Shown here: positions 15,926 to 25,258 of the stretch, in pieces
Position numbering within the stretch: the first letter of the stretch is position 1
Layout of the letters: the number at the start of each line of letters is the position of its first letter
Source: an uncultured bacterium
GTDB taxonomy: Bacteria > Bacillota > Clostridia > Oscillospirales > Oscillospiraceae
NCBI GenBank assembly: GCA_947383145.1
Contig: CANDCH010000001.1
Coordinates: forward strand, 248,001-312,000
Length of the DNA stretch: 64,000 nt
Direction: 5' to 3'
Position numbers and translations under genes: made by a program
Notes under the pieces: model-generated
Seen by the model: the letters and a program-made list of their open reading frames with translations, nothing else
What the model was told of the DNA's origin: nothing
Database searches by the model: none

Positions 15926-16127
15926 CGTTCTCCTCCTCCAGACTGAAGATGTCCTCCACCGCCACCCCGCAGATTTTCGCCAGGGTGAGGGCCAGCGTCA
16001 CCGACGGGGAGTAGTCCCCCCGCTCGATGAGGCTGATGGTCTGCCGGGACACTCCGGCCATCCGCCCCAGCTCCTGCTGGTTCACCCCCAGGGCGGCGCG
16101 GCGCTCCTTTAAACGGTTTTTCAGCAT
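15912..16127 (-). CDS. Small XRE-family transcriptional regulator
   Basis: A 71-residue single-domain helix-turn-helix protein: LKERRAALGVNQQELGRMAGVSRQTISLIERG is the recognition unit, then SVTLALTLAKICGVAVEDIF. Such proteins commonly repress their own operon, and the three regularly spaced palindromes just after the operon promoter (16360-16418) are its likely operator. It is overlapped by DUF3169, the usual partner of this regulator type. Confidence 0.9.
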   Translation of the reverse strand: MLKNRLKERRAALGVNQQELGRMAGVSRQTISLIERGDYSPSVTLALTLAKICGVAVEDIFSLEEENDEKR

Positions 16128-16142
16128 GGCCGCGCCTCCCGT

Positions 16143-16346
16143 TCAGCGGGAGGGCTGCTCCGGGCCGGACGCGGGCTCCTCGGACAGGAGTTTGCCCCAG
16201 GCGTTCCCGAGCCAGCCCTTCTCCCCGTTCATCCGCGCGTGGGCCTCGCAGATTCCGTTGCGCACCGCCCACTTGATGACAAAATACAGCGCGCACAGCA
16301 CGATCAGAGCGGTCCCGCCGCTGACACCCAGTTCATTCCAAATCAT
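16143..16346 (-). CDS. Small single-pass membrane protein
   Basis: A 67-residue protein with one hydrophobic segment (about 8-27), then WAVRNGICEAHARMNGEK, an amphipathic cytosolic tail. The ATG at 16346 has an excellent AGGAGG site. It is the first gene of the operon with the XRE regulator and DUF3169 protein. It resembles small membrane proteins (DUF6019-like) found with the same partners; this assignment is tentative. Confidence 0.6.
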   Translation of the reverse strand: MIWNELGVSGGTALIVLCALYFVIKWAVRNGICEAHARMNGEKGWLGNAWGKLLSEEPASGPEQPSR

Positions 16347-16359
16347 AGTCGTTTCCTCC

Positions 16360-16418
16360 TGACAGGTTTTTTTGTCGTTCTGACAAGTGTCTTTGTCTGT
16401 TTGACAACTTTATTTGTC
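16360..16418. promoter_or_regulatory. Triple operator: three TGACA-N6-TTTGTC units at exact 21-bp period
   Basis: TGACA begins at 16360, 16381 and 16402; TTTGTC begins at 16371, 16392 and 16413. Each unit is an imperfect palindrome (GACAA...TTGTC), and all three lie on one helix face between the promoter start site and the first gene. This is a good candidate for the XRE protein's autoregulatory site. Confidence 0.7.
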
Positions 16419-16424
16419 ATTCAG

Positions 16425-16453
16425 AGAGTACCACATCTCGGAAGAGCTGTCAA
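16425..16453 (-). promoter_or_regulatory. Promoter of the small-membrane-protein/XRE/DUF3169 operon
   Basis: Minus strand TTGACA (16453-16448), 17 nt, TACTCT (16430-16425). Transcription would begin just ahead of the triple operator, so bound repressor would block promoter escape. Confidence 0.7.
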
Positions 16454-16569
16454 GGGTGTTTCGAAAATTTTTCGAAGTTGTTAAATTTTCCCCGGGGGTT
16501 GTCAGATCGTGTCGAATTATGTAGAATAGGAGTCACAACCCTATCCGCCCCCGCCGAAAAGGAGAATCC

Positions 16570-18009
16570 ATGAAAAAACGCGCCGCCGTTCTGCTACTGG
16601 CCCTGCTGATGGCCGCCAGCTTCAGCACCACCGCCATGGCCGCCCCCGGCCAGTTCTCACCCTTCGCCGACCTTCCCGTGGACCACTGGTCCTTCCCCTA
16701 TGTCTACGACCTGTACACAAAGGGCGTGGTGGGGGGCTACCCCGACGGCACCTTCCAGCGCCAGGGCAATGTCACCTGGGGGGAGGCCTTCAAGCTGATC
16801 CTGCTGTCGGTGGGGGTGGAGGAGCCGGAGCGGGACCCGGAACAGCACTGGGCCTATCCCTATATCCAGCTGGCCCTGGACAACCAGCTGGTGTGGTCCT
16901 TTGACGAGGAATCCCTGGACGAGCCTCCCACCCGGCTGAACGTTGCCCGGATGGCCGCCCGGGCCCTGGACTTCACCGACATCTCCGGCGAGAGCCCCTA
17001 CATCGACTGCGGCGACGGCTACGCGGTGGAGCTGTTTGAGAAGGGCATTATGGAGGGCACCGAGGAGCCGGACGGAAACCGCTGGTTCTACCCTGACCAG
17101 CCCATCTCCCGGGAGGAGATGGCGGCGGTGGTGTGGCGGATGATGAACGTGGACGCCGCCCAGGGGATGATGCGCTTCAGCAACTATTGGCTGGACGTGC
17201 TGCCGGACGTGCCCCCCGTCTCCTACGCCCCGGAGCAGTTCTCTGTGGACGAACAGGGCAGGGCCTCCTATTCCGGCGGGTATTTTGTCCGGGGCGTGGA
17301 CGTGTCCGGCCACAAGCAGGACATCGACTGGAACGCCGTGGCCCTGGACGGCATCGACTTCGCCATCATCCGGGCGGGCAACCGCACCTACGGCTCCGGG
17401 CTGCTCTTTGAGGACTCCTATTTCCACCGCAATATGCAGGGGGCCATCGCCGCCGGACTGGACGTGGGGGCCTACTTCTTCTCCAACGCCGTCACCGTGG
17501 AGGAGGCCGTCGAGGAGGCCGACATGTTCCTGGCCATGGTGGAGCCCTACCGGCAGTACGTCACCTACCCCGTGGTGTGCGACTGGGAGTACCTGGGGGG
17601 CAAGAATTCCAGGGCCTACGGCGTGGACGCCAAGGTGATCACGCAGTGTATCGCCGCTTTCTGCCAGCGGGTGGCCGACGCGGGCTATCAGCCCATGCTC
17701 TATTTCAACGACTACTGCGGCTATGTGAAAATGGACCTGTCCAAGCTCACCCAGTTCGACTTCTGGTACGCCGAGTACGCCGACGCCCCCGCCTGTATCT
17801 ATGACTTCCAGATGTGGCAGTACTCGTCCAAGGGCAAGGTGGCGGGCATCAGCTCCGACGTGGACATGAACCTGTGCTTTGTGCCCTATCCCAAGCAGGA
17901 GGACTCCGCACCCCCGCCCTCTGAGGGCCTCCCCTCCGAACTCCCTCTCCCCTCAGAATCCCTGCCCCCGGACCCCTTGATCCAGCCTCAGCCCTACCCC
18001 GGCGTTTGA
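16570..18009 (+). CDS. SLH-domain protein with GH25 muramidase domain
   Basis: A 479-residue protein. The signal peptide ends near MAAP (residues 1-25). Residues about 30-215 hold three S-layer homology repeats (FADLPVDHWSFPYVYDLYTKGVVGGYPDGTF, a second around HWAYPYIQLAL, a third around YPDQPISREEMAAV). Residues about 240-445 form a GH25 lysozyme domain: RGVDVSGHKQDIDWNAV, FAIIRAG, the acidic pair in VCDWEYLG, and QMWQYSSKGKVAGI near the end. The last 30 residues are Pro/Ser-rich. It should bind the wall through the SLH part and cut the glycan strand, a wall-remodelling enzyme. It starts at ATG 16570 after AAGGAG; the 16454-16569 stretch upstream shows no gene. Confidence 0.9.
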   Translation: MKKRAAVLLLALLMAASFSTTAMAAPGQFSPFADLPVDHWSFPYVYDLYTKGVVGGYPDGTFQRQGNVTWGEAFKLILLSVGVEEPERDPEQHWAYPYIQLALDNQLVWSFDEESLDEPPTRLNVARMAARALDFTDISGESPYIDCGDGYAVELFEKGIMEGTEEPDGNRWFYPDQPISREEMAAVVWRMMNVDAAQGMMRFSNYWLDVLPDVPPVSYAPEQFSVDEQGRASYSGGYFVRGVDVSGHKQDIDWNAVALDGIDFAIIRAGNRTYGSGLLFEDSYFHRNMQGAIAAGLDVGAYFFSNAVTVEEAVEEADMFLAMVEPYRQYVTYPVVCDWEYLGGKNSRAYGVDAKVITQCIAAFCQRVADAGYQPMLYFNDYCGYVKMDLSKLTQFDFWYAEYADAPACIYDFQMWQYSSKGKVAGISSDVDMNLCFVPYPKQEDSAPPPSEGLPSELPLPSESLPPDPLIQPQPYPGV

Positions 18010-18017
18010 AACAGAAA

Positions 18018-18066
18018 GACAGGGCGCGTTCCCGAAGCGTTTGGGAACGCGCCCTGTCCATTTTTC
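18018..18066. terminator. Bidirectional terminator between GH25 gene and hybrid kinase
   Basis: A 16-bp stem (GACAGGGCGCGTTCCC and partner) with a 9-nt loop and CATTTTT after it on the plus strand. It separates two convergent genes. Confidence 0.85.
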
Positions 18067-18079
18067 CCATATGCGGGGC

Positions 18080-21000
18080 TCAGCCCTGCCTGCTGTACAG
18101 AATATTTTCCAGAAGCTCAAGCAGCTTGGGCACGTCGATGGGCTTGGCGATGTGGCCGTCCATCCCCGCCTCCAGCGCCGCCCTGCGGTCCTCGTCAAAG
18201 GCGTTGGCCGTCATGGCGATGATGGGTATGCCCGCGGCCTTGGGGTCGTCCAGCGCCCGGATCAACCGGGTGGCCTGGTAGCCGTCCATGATGGGCATCT
18301 GGATGTCCATGAGGATCAGGTCGTACTGGCCCGGTTCGGCCGCCCGCATCCGCTCCACCGCGGTCCCGCCGTCGTCCGCCACCTCCACCACAAAGCCGGC
18401 GCCCTGGAGGATTTCCACGGCAATCTCCTGGTTGAGCTCGTTGTCCTCCACCAGAAGGATCTTTTTTCCCTGGAAGGAGGCGGCCTCCTTTTCCTCCGCT
18501 TCCTCCGCCTGGGGGGCAAAGGGGGACTCCAGCAGCTCCCGCAGCTCGGACAGGAAGATGGGCTTGGAGCAGAAGGCGGTCACCCCCGCGTCCCTGGCCT
18601 CCTCCTCAATGTCTGACCAGTCGTAGGCGGTGAGAATGATGATGGGCTTCTCCTCACCGATGATGGTCCGCACCCGCCGGACCACCTCGATGCCGTTCAT
18701 GTCCGGCATGAGCCAGTCGATGATGAAGGCGGCGTACTCGTCCCCCTGCTCCCAGGCCAGCTTGGTGCGCAGCACCGCCTCCTTGCCGGAGGTGGTCCAG
18801 TCCGGCCGCATCCCCACGGTGGCCAGCATTTTAGTCACGCTGGAGCAGGTGTTGAAATCGTCGTCCGCCACCAGGGCCCGCAGGCCCTTCAGCTGGGGAA
18901 TCTCCTCCTGCCGCACCGGGCCGGAGCAGGTCCTGAGCCGGAGGGACACCGTAAACGCGGTGCCCTTCCCCTCCTCGCTGACCACGGAGATGGTTCCGTC
19001 CATCATGTCCACAATGTTTTTGGTGATGGCCATGCCCAGCCCTGTGCCCTGGATGCCGCTGACGGTGCTGGACCGCTCCCGCTCGAAGGGATCGAACACG
19101 TGGGCCAAAAACTCCTGGCTCATGCCGATGCCGGTGTCCTTCACCTGGAACTCGTAGGAGGCCCAGCCCTCCGCCGCCGCCCCCTTCTGGAGCACCCGGA
19201 CGCTGACAATCCCCCCCGGCATGGTGAACTTCATGGCGTTGCTCAGCAGGTTGAGCAGCACCTGGTTCAGGCGGAGCTTGTCGCACAGCACGTGCTCGTT
19301 CACCACGTCCGCCGTGTCGATGTAAAACTCCAGCTGTCTGGCGGCGATGTCCGACTGAACGATGGTTTTCAGGTCGTGCATGATCTCGGGCAGAGAGGTC
19401 TCCTTCTCCTCGATCTTCATTTTCCCGCTCTCGATGCGGCTCATGTCCAGCACATCGTTGATGAGGCTGAGCAGGTGATTGCTGGAGGTGGTGATTTTGG
19501 CCAAATAGTCCTGCACCTGTTCGGTGTTGTCGATGTGGGCGGCGGCCAGGGAGGTGAAGCCAATGATGGCGTTCATGGGCGTCCGAATGTCGTGGGACAT
19601 GTTGTTGAGGAAGGTGGTCTTGGCCCGGTTGGCGTGCTGGGCCGCCGCCAGCGCGTCCTGAAGGTCGATTTTCTGCTCCTCCAGCTGGGCCGCCATCCGC
19701 TTGGCGTCGTCCACGTCCAGGAACAGGCCCTCAAAGGAGATGGGGGAGCCGTCTTCCCTCCGGGACAGCCGTCCGGCGGAGTGGAACCACCGCCACCCGG
19801 CGTGCTTGGTGAGCAGGCGGTACTCCACGTCGTAGGCGGTGCCGCCGGAGTAGTCCTTCACCGCCCCCCAAAAGGCCCGGAGCACCCGCTCCCGGTCCTC
19901 CTCGTGGAGCAGCTCCGACCAGGACTCCAGCTCGTTGGGGAAGTCCTCCTCGCCCTCGTAGCCCAGCATATTCCGAAACACGTCCGACCAGGTGCAGGAC
20001 ACCATGTTGGCGTTCCCGTCGAACTCCATGCTCCACTGGCCGGAGCCCATGGCGGCATGAATCATCTCCATGGCGCTCTGCTCCCGCTCAATCTGGGCGT
20101 AGGCGGCCCGGATTCGGGCGCCGTCCGCCTTCTCCTGGTCCAGCAGCAGCTTGTCGCTCCGCCGGGACTGCCAGATCAGGCCCAGAAACACCCCCAGCAT
20201 GGAAAGCGCCGTCACCGCGATCTGGATGACGCTGCGGCGCATCATGCCCGTGCTGATGGAGCCGATCTGCTCGCTGATCACGTTGTCCCGGATGAGAATG
20301 GTGAGCATCCAGTCGGTGCCCTCCACCGGGCGGTAGCACAGGTCCTCCCGGACATCCTGGTAACGGAAGGAGATCTGTCCCCCGTTTCCGGCGGCGAAAT
20401 CGCTGAGCAGCCGCTCATAGCTGGAGCCGGACTCCATCACCGCCCCCTCCAGGGCGGCAAGAATGTTCTTCCCCGCCGTGAGGTAGCCGTAGCTGTCGTT
20501 GGTCAGGCTTTCCCCGTTGCGGTAGTAGATGTTGCAGTAGGTCTCGTTGTCGCCGCTCTCCAGGTTCAGCTCGTCCAGCATCCTGGAAATGTTCACCTGG
20601 ATGAAGCACGCCGTCATCTTCACCCCCCGGAAATAGACGCCCTCCACCGGGATGGCCTGGATGATCTGCTTGTTGGCCCCGTAGAGGTTGGACATGGCCA
20701 GCACCGGCTCCGTCAGCTCCCCGGCGAGGAAGGGATAGCGGCTCAGGCCGGAGGTGGTGCTGTGCTGGGCGTAGACAATGCCGTTCTCGTCCACCAGGGC
20801 GAACTTCTCCACGCCGTACAGCCGCTTCATCTTCCCCAGAAACTGCCGCAGGGCGTCCTGGGACACCAAATCGGAGGCCTCCAGCACGCTCATGGCGTTT
20901 TCCATGTCGGCGACGTTGCTCCTCAGCTGCTCGGACACCACCCGGGCCCTGCGGCCCGCCAGCTCCTCCAGATAAAATTCGCTGACCCTGGCCACCGCCT

Positions 21001-21145
21001 GGTTGGTTCCCGTCCTGGCGCCCCCCAGCACCCACACCGTGGTAAGCAGCAGGATGACCGTGATGATCACGCCGCCCCAGAGGGCAAAGGCCGCCGTCAG
21101 CTTTTTCTGCTTTTCATTGATCCCGTTTTGCTGTGAAGCGTCCAT
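18080..21145 (-). CDS. Hybrid sensor histidine kinase with Cache-like sensor, PAS and two receivers
   Basis: A 1021-residue protein from ATG 21145. Two membrane segments (about 15-38 and 290-310) bracket an extracytoplasmic Cache-like sensor. A PAS domain follows (about 345-460), then HisKA with the phosphorylated His in [17 protein letters not shown], an HATPase_c domain ([21 protein letters not shown]), and two receivers with intact Asp ([11 protein letters not shown] and [11 protein letters not shown]) and Lys residues. There is no DNA-binding output. The gene starts 20 nt after the sugar-binding lipoprotein, so that protein is the likely ligand-sensing partner. An earlier in-frame ATG at 21181 lacks a ribosome site. 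Confidence 0.88.
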   Translation of the reverse strand: MDASQQNGINEKQKKLTAAFALWGGVIITVILLLTTVWVLGGARTGTNQAVARVSEFYLEELAGRRARVVSEQLRSNVADMENAMSVLEASDLVSQDALRQFLGKMKRLYGVEKFALVDENGIVYAQHSTTSGLSRYPFLAGELTEPVLAMSNLYGANKQIIQAIPVEGVYFRGVKMTACFIQVNISRMLDELNLESGDNETYCNIYYRNGESLTNDSYGYLTAGKNILAALEGAVMESGSSYERLLSDFAAGNGGQISFRYQDVREDLCYRPVEGTDWMLTILIRDNVISEQIGSISTGMMRRSVIQIAVTALSMLGVFLGLIWQSRRSDKLLLDQEKADGARIRAAYAQIEREQSAMEMIHAAMGSGQWSMEFDGNANMVSCTWSDVFRNMLGYEGEEDFPNELESWSELLHEEDRERVLRAFWGAVKDYSGGTAYDVEYRLLTKHAGWRWFHSAGRLSRREDGSPISFEGLFLDVDDAKRMAAQLEEQKIDLQDALAAAQHANRAKTTFLNNMSHDIRTPMNAIIGFTSLAAAHIDNTEQVQDYLAKITTSSNHLLSLINDVLDMSRIESGKMKIEEKETSLPEIMHDLKTIVQSDIAARQLEFYIDTADVVNEHVLCDKLRLNQVLLNLLSNAMKFTMPGGIVSVRVLQKGAAAEGWASYEFQVKDTGIGMSQEFLAHVFDPFERERSSTVSGIQGTGLGMAITKNIVDMMDGTISVVSEEGKGTAFTVSLRLRTCSGPVRQEEIPQLKGLRALVADDDFNTCSSVTKMLATVGMRPDWTTSGKEAVLRTKLAWEQGDEYAAFIIDWLMPDMNGIEVVRRVRTIIGEEKPIIILTAYDWSDIEEEARDAGVTAFCSKPIFLSELRELLESPFAPQAEEAEEKEAASFQGKKILLVEDNELNQEIAVEILQGAGFVVEVADDGGTAVERMRAAEPGQYDLILMDIQMPIMDGYQATRLIRALDDPKAAGIPIIAMTANAFDEDRRAALEAGMDGHIAKPIDVPKLLELLENILYSRQG

Positions 21146-21164
21146 GTTCCTGATCCCGCCATTC

Positions 21165-22283
21165 TCAGTCGATTTCGCCATATAGTGCGCGGAGCATCGC
21201 CGCCGCCCCGTCCTGATAGACGATGGTGGTGCTCTCCTCCGTCATCTCCGGGTACTCCTCTCCCGGAAGAAGTCCATCCGCGATTTTCACCGCCACCTGG
21301 ATGGTGTTGAAGCCGATGGAGTAGCAGTCCTGCACCCCCAAGGCGTAGATGACCCCGTCCCGGAGATAGCCCAGGGCCTCCTGGTCATGGTCCATGCCCA
21401 CGATTACGACAGACTCCTCCCGTCCGGCCTCCGCCACCGCCCGGGCGGCCCCCACGGGGTTGCTCATGTTGCAGCACACAATGCCGGCCAGACCGTCGTG
21501 CCGGGCCAGGAACCCCTGGGTGAGCTCATACGCCCGGTCCGCCCGGTCCTCGTCGTACGCGATCTCCACAACCTCCATGTCCGGATACCGGGCGATGACA
21601 TCCTGGGCCCCCCTGGCCCGGTCCTCATGGCAGGGCGCGCCCTGGGTGCCCACCAGGATGGCCACCTTCCCCCGGCCCCCCAGCTTCTCGCACAGGGCCT
21701 GGGTCAGCGCCGCGCCGTCCTCATAGTTGTGGGTGTTGCCCACATAGGCGATGCGGCGGCAGCCGTCCTCCCGGGAGGCGTCTGAGCTGGAGAAGGTCAT
21801 CACCCGCAGCCCCTGGTCGATCAAGGCGTTGATGGCGGGGGTGACCGCGTCCACGTCCGCCACGTCCACTCCGATCACGTCGAACTCCCGGCCCGCGGCC
21901 TCCTCCAGCCTGCGGATCTGGTCCTGGGCGGAGGCCTCCACGGGGGCAAGGTATTCATAGTCCACCGTCACCCCCAGCGCCTCATACTGCCGGGCGGCGT
22001 CCTCCATGCCCAGCGCCACCGCGTCCCACCAGGGGTGAACGACCTTATAAGTAAAGTAGAAGTTATAGCGCTTTTTCCGGGGGCGGTACCCGTCCAGCTG
22101 GTGGTGGAACTCCACCGCCTCCACCTGGACCTCCCCCGGCCGGCTCTGGGCCGCGCCCGGGTCCGGCGTTGGGGACGCCTCTTCCCCGCCGCACCCGGAC
22201 AGTCCCAGCAGGCAAGCCGCGGCCAGCGCCGTCAGGGCCCGCGCCCCGCGCCCGATTCTCCCTGCCCGCGTTCCGTAAGCCAT
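21165..22283 (-). CDS. Periplasmic sugar-binding-type lipoprotein (Peripla_BP_4), probable sensory partner of the hybrid kinase
   Basis: A 372-residue protein. The signal peptide ends in lipobox LSGC (residues 28-31). After a linker, [23 protein letters not shown] and [30 protein letters not shown] match ribose/galactose-type binding proteins, as does [27 protein letters not shown]. No permease or ATPase genes adjoin it; the next gene is a hybrid kinase. Binding proteins in this position usually present a sugar to the sensor (LuxP-like or chemosensory use) rather than feed a transporter. AAAGGAGG lies 8 nt before ATG 22283. A weak TTGTTT-17-TAAGCT promoter lies upstream on the minus strand. 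Confidence 0.82.
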   Translation of the reverse strand: MAYGTRAGRIGRGARALTALAAACLLGLSGCGGEEASPTPDPGAAQSRPGEVQVEAVEFHHQLDGYRPRKKRYNFYFTYKVVHPWWDAVALGMEDAARQYEALGVTVDYEYLAPVEASAQDQIRRLEEAAGREFDVIGVDVADVDAVTPAINALIDQGLRVMTFSSSDASREDGCRRIAYVGNTHNYEDGAALTQALCEKLGGRGKVAILVGTQGAPCHEDRARGAQDVIARYPDMEVVEIAYDEDRADRAYELTQGFLARHDGLAGIVCCNMSNPVGAARAVAEAGREESVVIVGMDHDQEALGYLRDGVIYALGVQDCYSIGFNTIQVAVKIADGLLPGEEYPEMTEESTTIVYQDGAAAMLRALYGEID

Positions 22284-22467
22284 GGCCGCGGCCTCCTTTC
22301 ATCCCGGCGGACCGCCCTCCGGCGCGCCGCCTCGTCCCAGGTTAAGCTTACCACAGAAGCCCCGGAAAAACAAGGCCCAGTTGCCCGTCCCCCTCCCCTC
22401 TTTCCCCCGGCGGCCCGCCTCCTGAAATAAAACGCAGCCAAAGGGCAGCCTGCCCTCCGGCTGCCGC

Positions 22468-22496
22468 TTGCGCACGGAGGAAAATACTGGTATAAT
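22468..22496 (+). promoter_or_regulatory. Promoter of the MBL-fold gene
   Basis: TTGCGC (22468-22473), 17 nt and a consensus TATAAT (22491-22496) preceded by TGG (extended -10). The remainder of 22284-22467 holds only leader sequence of the divergent binding-protein gene. Confidence 0.75.
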
Positions 22497-22538
22497 AAGT
22501 TGAAATCAGCCGATACGGCGCGGAAAGAGGGATGTGGG

Positions 22539-23798
22539 ATGAGCGGAAGGCTGCGAATGTACAACGTCCAGTTTGGCGACGCGTTCCTGCTGTACGGGCA
22601 GGGGGAACATCTGCTGGTGGACCTGGGCAGCATCGACTCCACGGTGAATTTTGACCGGGTGCGGGACTCCATCCGGCACTCCTGCGGCGGGGCGGAGCTG
22701 TCGCTGCTGCTGACCCATTTCCACCGGGACCACTGGTCCGGCCTGCACAACCAGACGCCGGGGCACCGGCTTCCGCCTCTGAAGCGGGTCTATCTTCCGG
22801 ACATCTTCCGGATGCGGGTCATGGGCCGCTGGGACCCCGTCACTAAGAGCCTGCTGAGCGACTTTCTGCGGGGGGTGATCGCCCTCAGCGGCCCCGATCT
22901 CCTGGACCAGGTGACCCTGAGCCACACCCTCCGGTTCACCCTGGCGGACCTTCTGCGGGAGGTGCTCCCCGGCCTTCCCATGGGACAGATTCGGCTTTTG
23001 AGCCGGGGCAGCCGGTTTCAGGCGGGCGGGCGGCGCTATGAGACGCTCTGGCCCCAGCTAGACGGAATCCCCCTGCCGGAGCGGCAGAGCGCGGCCTTCC
23101 GCCGCTTCATGGAGCGGGTGGAGGCCAAGCTGTCCCCGGGCGGCGGGGAACCCTTGCTGTGGACCGCGCTGGAGCGCGCCGCCAACGTCCTGCTGCGGGA
23201 TTTTGCCCACTCCCTGGAGGGGGAGGACGTGTATTTTCCGGGCTTCCTGCGGGCGGAGGAGGGCTCCTACGAGGAGGTGAGCCTCCGGGTATGGGAGCTG
23301 GCGCAAGCGCTGGCCGAGGACGTACGGCGGGACGAGGGCGAGTTCCGCCGGAAGGTGCGCTACTACGCGGAGCAGCTGGCCCAGGACTGGAACCGGGTGA
23401 GTCTGGTCTTTCAGGAGCGGCTGGAGGAGGACTGCCCCGGCGGCGGGGTTCTGATGACCGGCGACGCCGACAAGCCCGCCCTGAACCGCCTCGCGGGCGG
23501 GTCCCTGGGCGCGCCCCGGCTCCACAAATACTATGACGTGATCAAGGCGCCCCACCACGGGACCCAGCGCCATTTCTGCGCCAAGCTGCCCCCCAGCCGG
23601 TACTTCTGCATCAGCAACGGGGATGGAAATTCCGGCTATAAGCGGATTTCCGAGCACTATGAGTATGTATATGGCCGCCTGCTGACACCCTCCGAGTTCC
23701 GCTGCACCAATCCCCGGTGCGAATTCTGCCGGTCCCTGTCGGACTGCCCCTACTTTTCCACCCGCCCGGTCCAGGACTTTTACGACGTCTCCTGGTAA
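22539..23798 (+). CDS. MBL-fold metallo-hydrolase (ComEC/Rec2-like fold) with C-terminal cysteine cluster
   Basis: A 419-residue cytosolic protein. The metal-binding HxHxDH motif is THFHRDHWSGL (H60, H62, D64, H65); the second-half motifs MTGDADKPAL and IKAPHHGTQRHF match the ComEC-type MBL branch. A helical insert of about 200 residues lies between them. The last 45 residues hold C-x4-C-x2-C-x5-C (FRCTNPRCEFCRSLSDCPYF), likely an added zinc site. No membrane segments are present, so it is not a DNA-uptake channel. Stand-alone proteins of this branch often belong to defence or nucleic-acid systems, but no partner gene is nearby. The ATG at 22539 is used because the promoter -10 rules out the earlier TTG at 22500. 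Confidence 0.75.
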   Translation: MSGRLRMYNVQFGDAFLLYGQGEHLLVDLGSIDSTVNFDRVRDSIRHSCGGAELSLLLTHFHRDHWSGLHNQTPGHRLPPLKRVYLPDIFRMRVMGRWDPVTKSLLSDFLRGVIALSGPDLLDQVTLSHTLRFTLADLLREVLPGLPMGQIRLLSRGSRFQAGGRRYETLWPQLDGIPLPERQSAAFRRFMERVEAKLSPGGGEPLLWTALERAANVLLRDFAHSLEGEDVYFPGFLRAEEGSYEEVSLRVWELAQALAEDVRRDEGEFRRKVRYYAEQLAQDWNRVSLVFQERLEEDCPGGGVLMTGDADKPALNRLAGGSLGAPRLHKYYDVIKAPHHGTQRHFCAKLPPSRYFCISNGDGNSGYKRISEHYEYVYGRLLTPSEFRCTNPRCEFCRSLSDCPYFSTRPVQDFYDVSW

Positions 23799-23820
23799 GC
23801 CGGCCCCGCCCCCTGCCGCC

Positions 23821-23868
23821 AAACGGCCCGTCCGGCGCGGTAATCCGCGCCGGACGGGCCGTTTTCTT
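23821..23868. terminator. Bidirectional terminator between MBL gene and nanA
   Basis: A 20-bp GC-rich stem (AAACGGCCCGTCCGGCGCGG and partner) with a TAAT loop and T-rich flanks on both strands, between convergent genes. Confidence 0.85.
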
Positions 23869-23883
23869 AACTTCGCGCGGAGC

Positions 23884-24795
23884 TCAGCCGCAGTGCTTCG
23901 CTATGGCCTCCCGGATCATGGACACGCATTGGTCCACGATTGGGCCGTCGCCCTCCGCCAGGGGGGCCAGAGGGAGCCGGACGCTCCCGATGTCCGGCCC
24001 GCCGGAGCGGCGGAGGATCTCCTTGATGACGGCGTACATGTTGCCCCGGGCGGAGCACATTTTGTAGATGATGCGGCAGCAGTCGTCCTGCACCTGGCGG
24101 GCCTCCTCCAGCCGGCCGGCGTGGTACAGCTCCCAGGCCTTCAGGTACAGCTCGGGCATGGCGGCGTAGGTGCCGCCAATGCCGCCGGTGGCCCCGGCGG
24201 CCAGGCCGGAGACAAACTGCTCGTCGGGGCCGTTGAACACGATGGCCCCCTCGTCCCGCCACATCTGGATGTCCTGCACCGGCATGGAGGAGTTCTTCAC
24301 GCCGATGACCCGGGGATTCTTCAGCATCTCCCGCAGCAGGGGAACGGACAGCGCCACCCCGGCCAGCTGGGGGATATTGTAGATGATAAAATCGGTGTCC
24401 GGCGCGGCGTCCGAGATGTCGTTCCAGTACCTGGCCACCGCGTGGTCGGGCAGGTGGAAGTAGATGGGCGGGATGGCGGCGATGGCGTCCGCCCCCTGCT
24501 CCTGGGCGTGGGCGGCCAGCTCCCGGCTGTCCGCCGTGTTGTTGCAGGCCACGTGGGCGATGACGGTGAGCTTTCCCCGGGCCTCCGCCATCACGTGCTC
24601 CAGCACCAGCTTGCGCTCGGCCACGCTCTGATAGATGCACTCGCCGGAGGAGCCGCCCACGTACAGCCCCTTCACCCCCTTGTCCGCCAGATAGCGGACC
24701 AGGGCGCGGACCCGCTCCGGGGAGACGGCTCCCGCCTCGTCATAGCAGGCGTAAAACGCGGGAATGACGCCCTGATACTTCGAAAAATCCTTCAT
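23884..24795 (-). CDS. nanA: N-acetylneuraminate lyase (DHDPS/NAL family)
   Basis: A 303-residue protein of the class I pyruvate-aldolase family. Visible motifs are GSSGE (48-52; GSTGE in relatives), the catalytic Tyr139 in IIYNIP, and the Schiff-base Lys167 in VIGVKNSS. By family it splits sialic acid to pyruvate and N-acetylmannosamine. The link with YhcH, an ABC importer and an AGE-type epimerase supports NAL over dihydrodipicolinate synthase. It is the last gene of the operon, 3 nt after YhcH. Confidence 0.85.
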   Translation of the reverse strand: MKDFSKYQGVIPAFYACYDEAGAVSPERVRALVRYLADKGVKGLYVGGSSGECIYQSVAERKLVLEHVMAEARGKLTVIAHVACNNTADSRELAAHAQEQGADAIAAIPPIYFHLPDHAVARYWNDISDAAPDTDFIIYNIPQLAGVALSVPLLREMLKNPRVIGVKNSSMPVQDIQMWRDEGAIVFNGPDEQFVSGLAAGATGGIGGTYAAMPELYLKAWELYHAGRLEEARQVQDDCCRIIYKMCSARGNMYAVIKEILRRSGGPDIGSVRLPLAPLAEGDGPIVDQCVSMIREAIAKHCG

Positions 24796-24798
24796 ACG

Positions 24799-25254
24799 CT
24801 ATGCTCCTTCGTTGATTTTGACCTTGAATACCGCTTTTGTCACGGTCTCGGGGCCGTCCACCCGCATTTTGATCTTGTGGGCGTCGTCGGGGAACACCAC
24901 CAGGAAGTCGCCGGGAGACAGCACCACGCTGTGCCGCCCCTTCCCCCGGTAGGCGTAGAAATCCCCCTGGTGGTCGAACTGCTCCAGCGCGGCGGGGGAG
25001 GCCAGCTCCACCCGCTCCGACCCGGAGAGCATCAAATGGATGTCCAGGTAGAGCCGGTGGGCCTCGAAAAAGGCCTCTTCCTCGGGGATGGTCTCATAGG
25101 TGAACCTGGTGCAGTACACCTCCTCCCCCTTGAGCTCCACCCGGTCCTCTCCCAGGGAGGAGAGGAATTCCGGCGTGATGCGCTCCAGGGCCAGGTCCAG
25201 ATTGGGGTGGATGCCCCGGTAGTCCAGGGCGGTGGAATTGGAGGCGAGAATCAT
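24799..25254 (-). CDS. YhcH/YjgK/YiaL family protein
   Basis: A 151-residue beta-rich (cupin-like) protein with the family signatures RLYLDIHLMLSGSERVE, GDFLVVFPDDAHKIKM and a final KVKI. YhcH proteins sit in sialic-acid operons and are proposed to act on the sugar anomer or its N-glycolyl form; the exact reaction is not settled. It is placed between the ABC permease and nanA with 3-4 nt gaps, which fits that role. Confidence 0.88.
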   Translation of the reverse strand: MILASNSTALDYRGIHPNLDLALERITPEFLSSLGEDRVELKGEEVYCTRFTYETIPEEEAFFEAHRLYLDIHLMLSGSERVELASPAALEQFDHQGDFYAYRGKGRHSVVLSPGDFLVVFPDDAHKIKMRVDGPETVTKAVFKVKINEGA

Positions 25255-25258
25255 ACCG

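Noticed and set aside
18080-22283. Calling the binding protein and kinase LuxP and LuxQ.
   Set aside because: Only the arrangement is alike; neither sequence shows features specific to LuxPQ.
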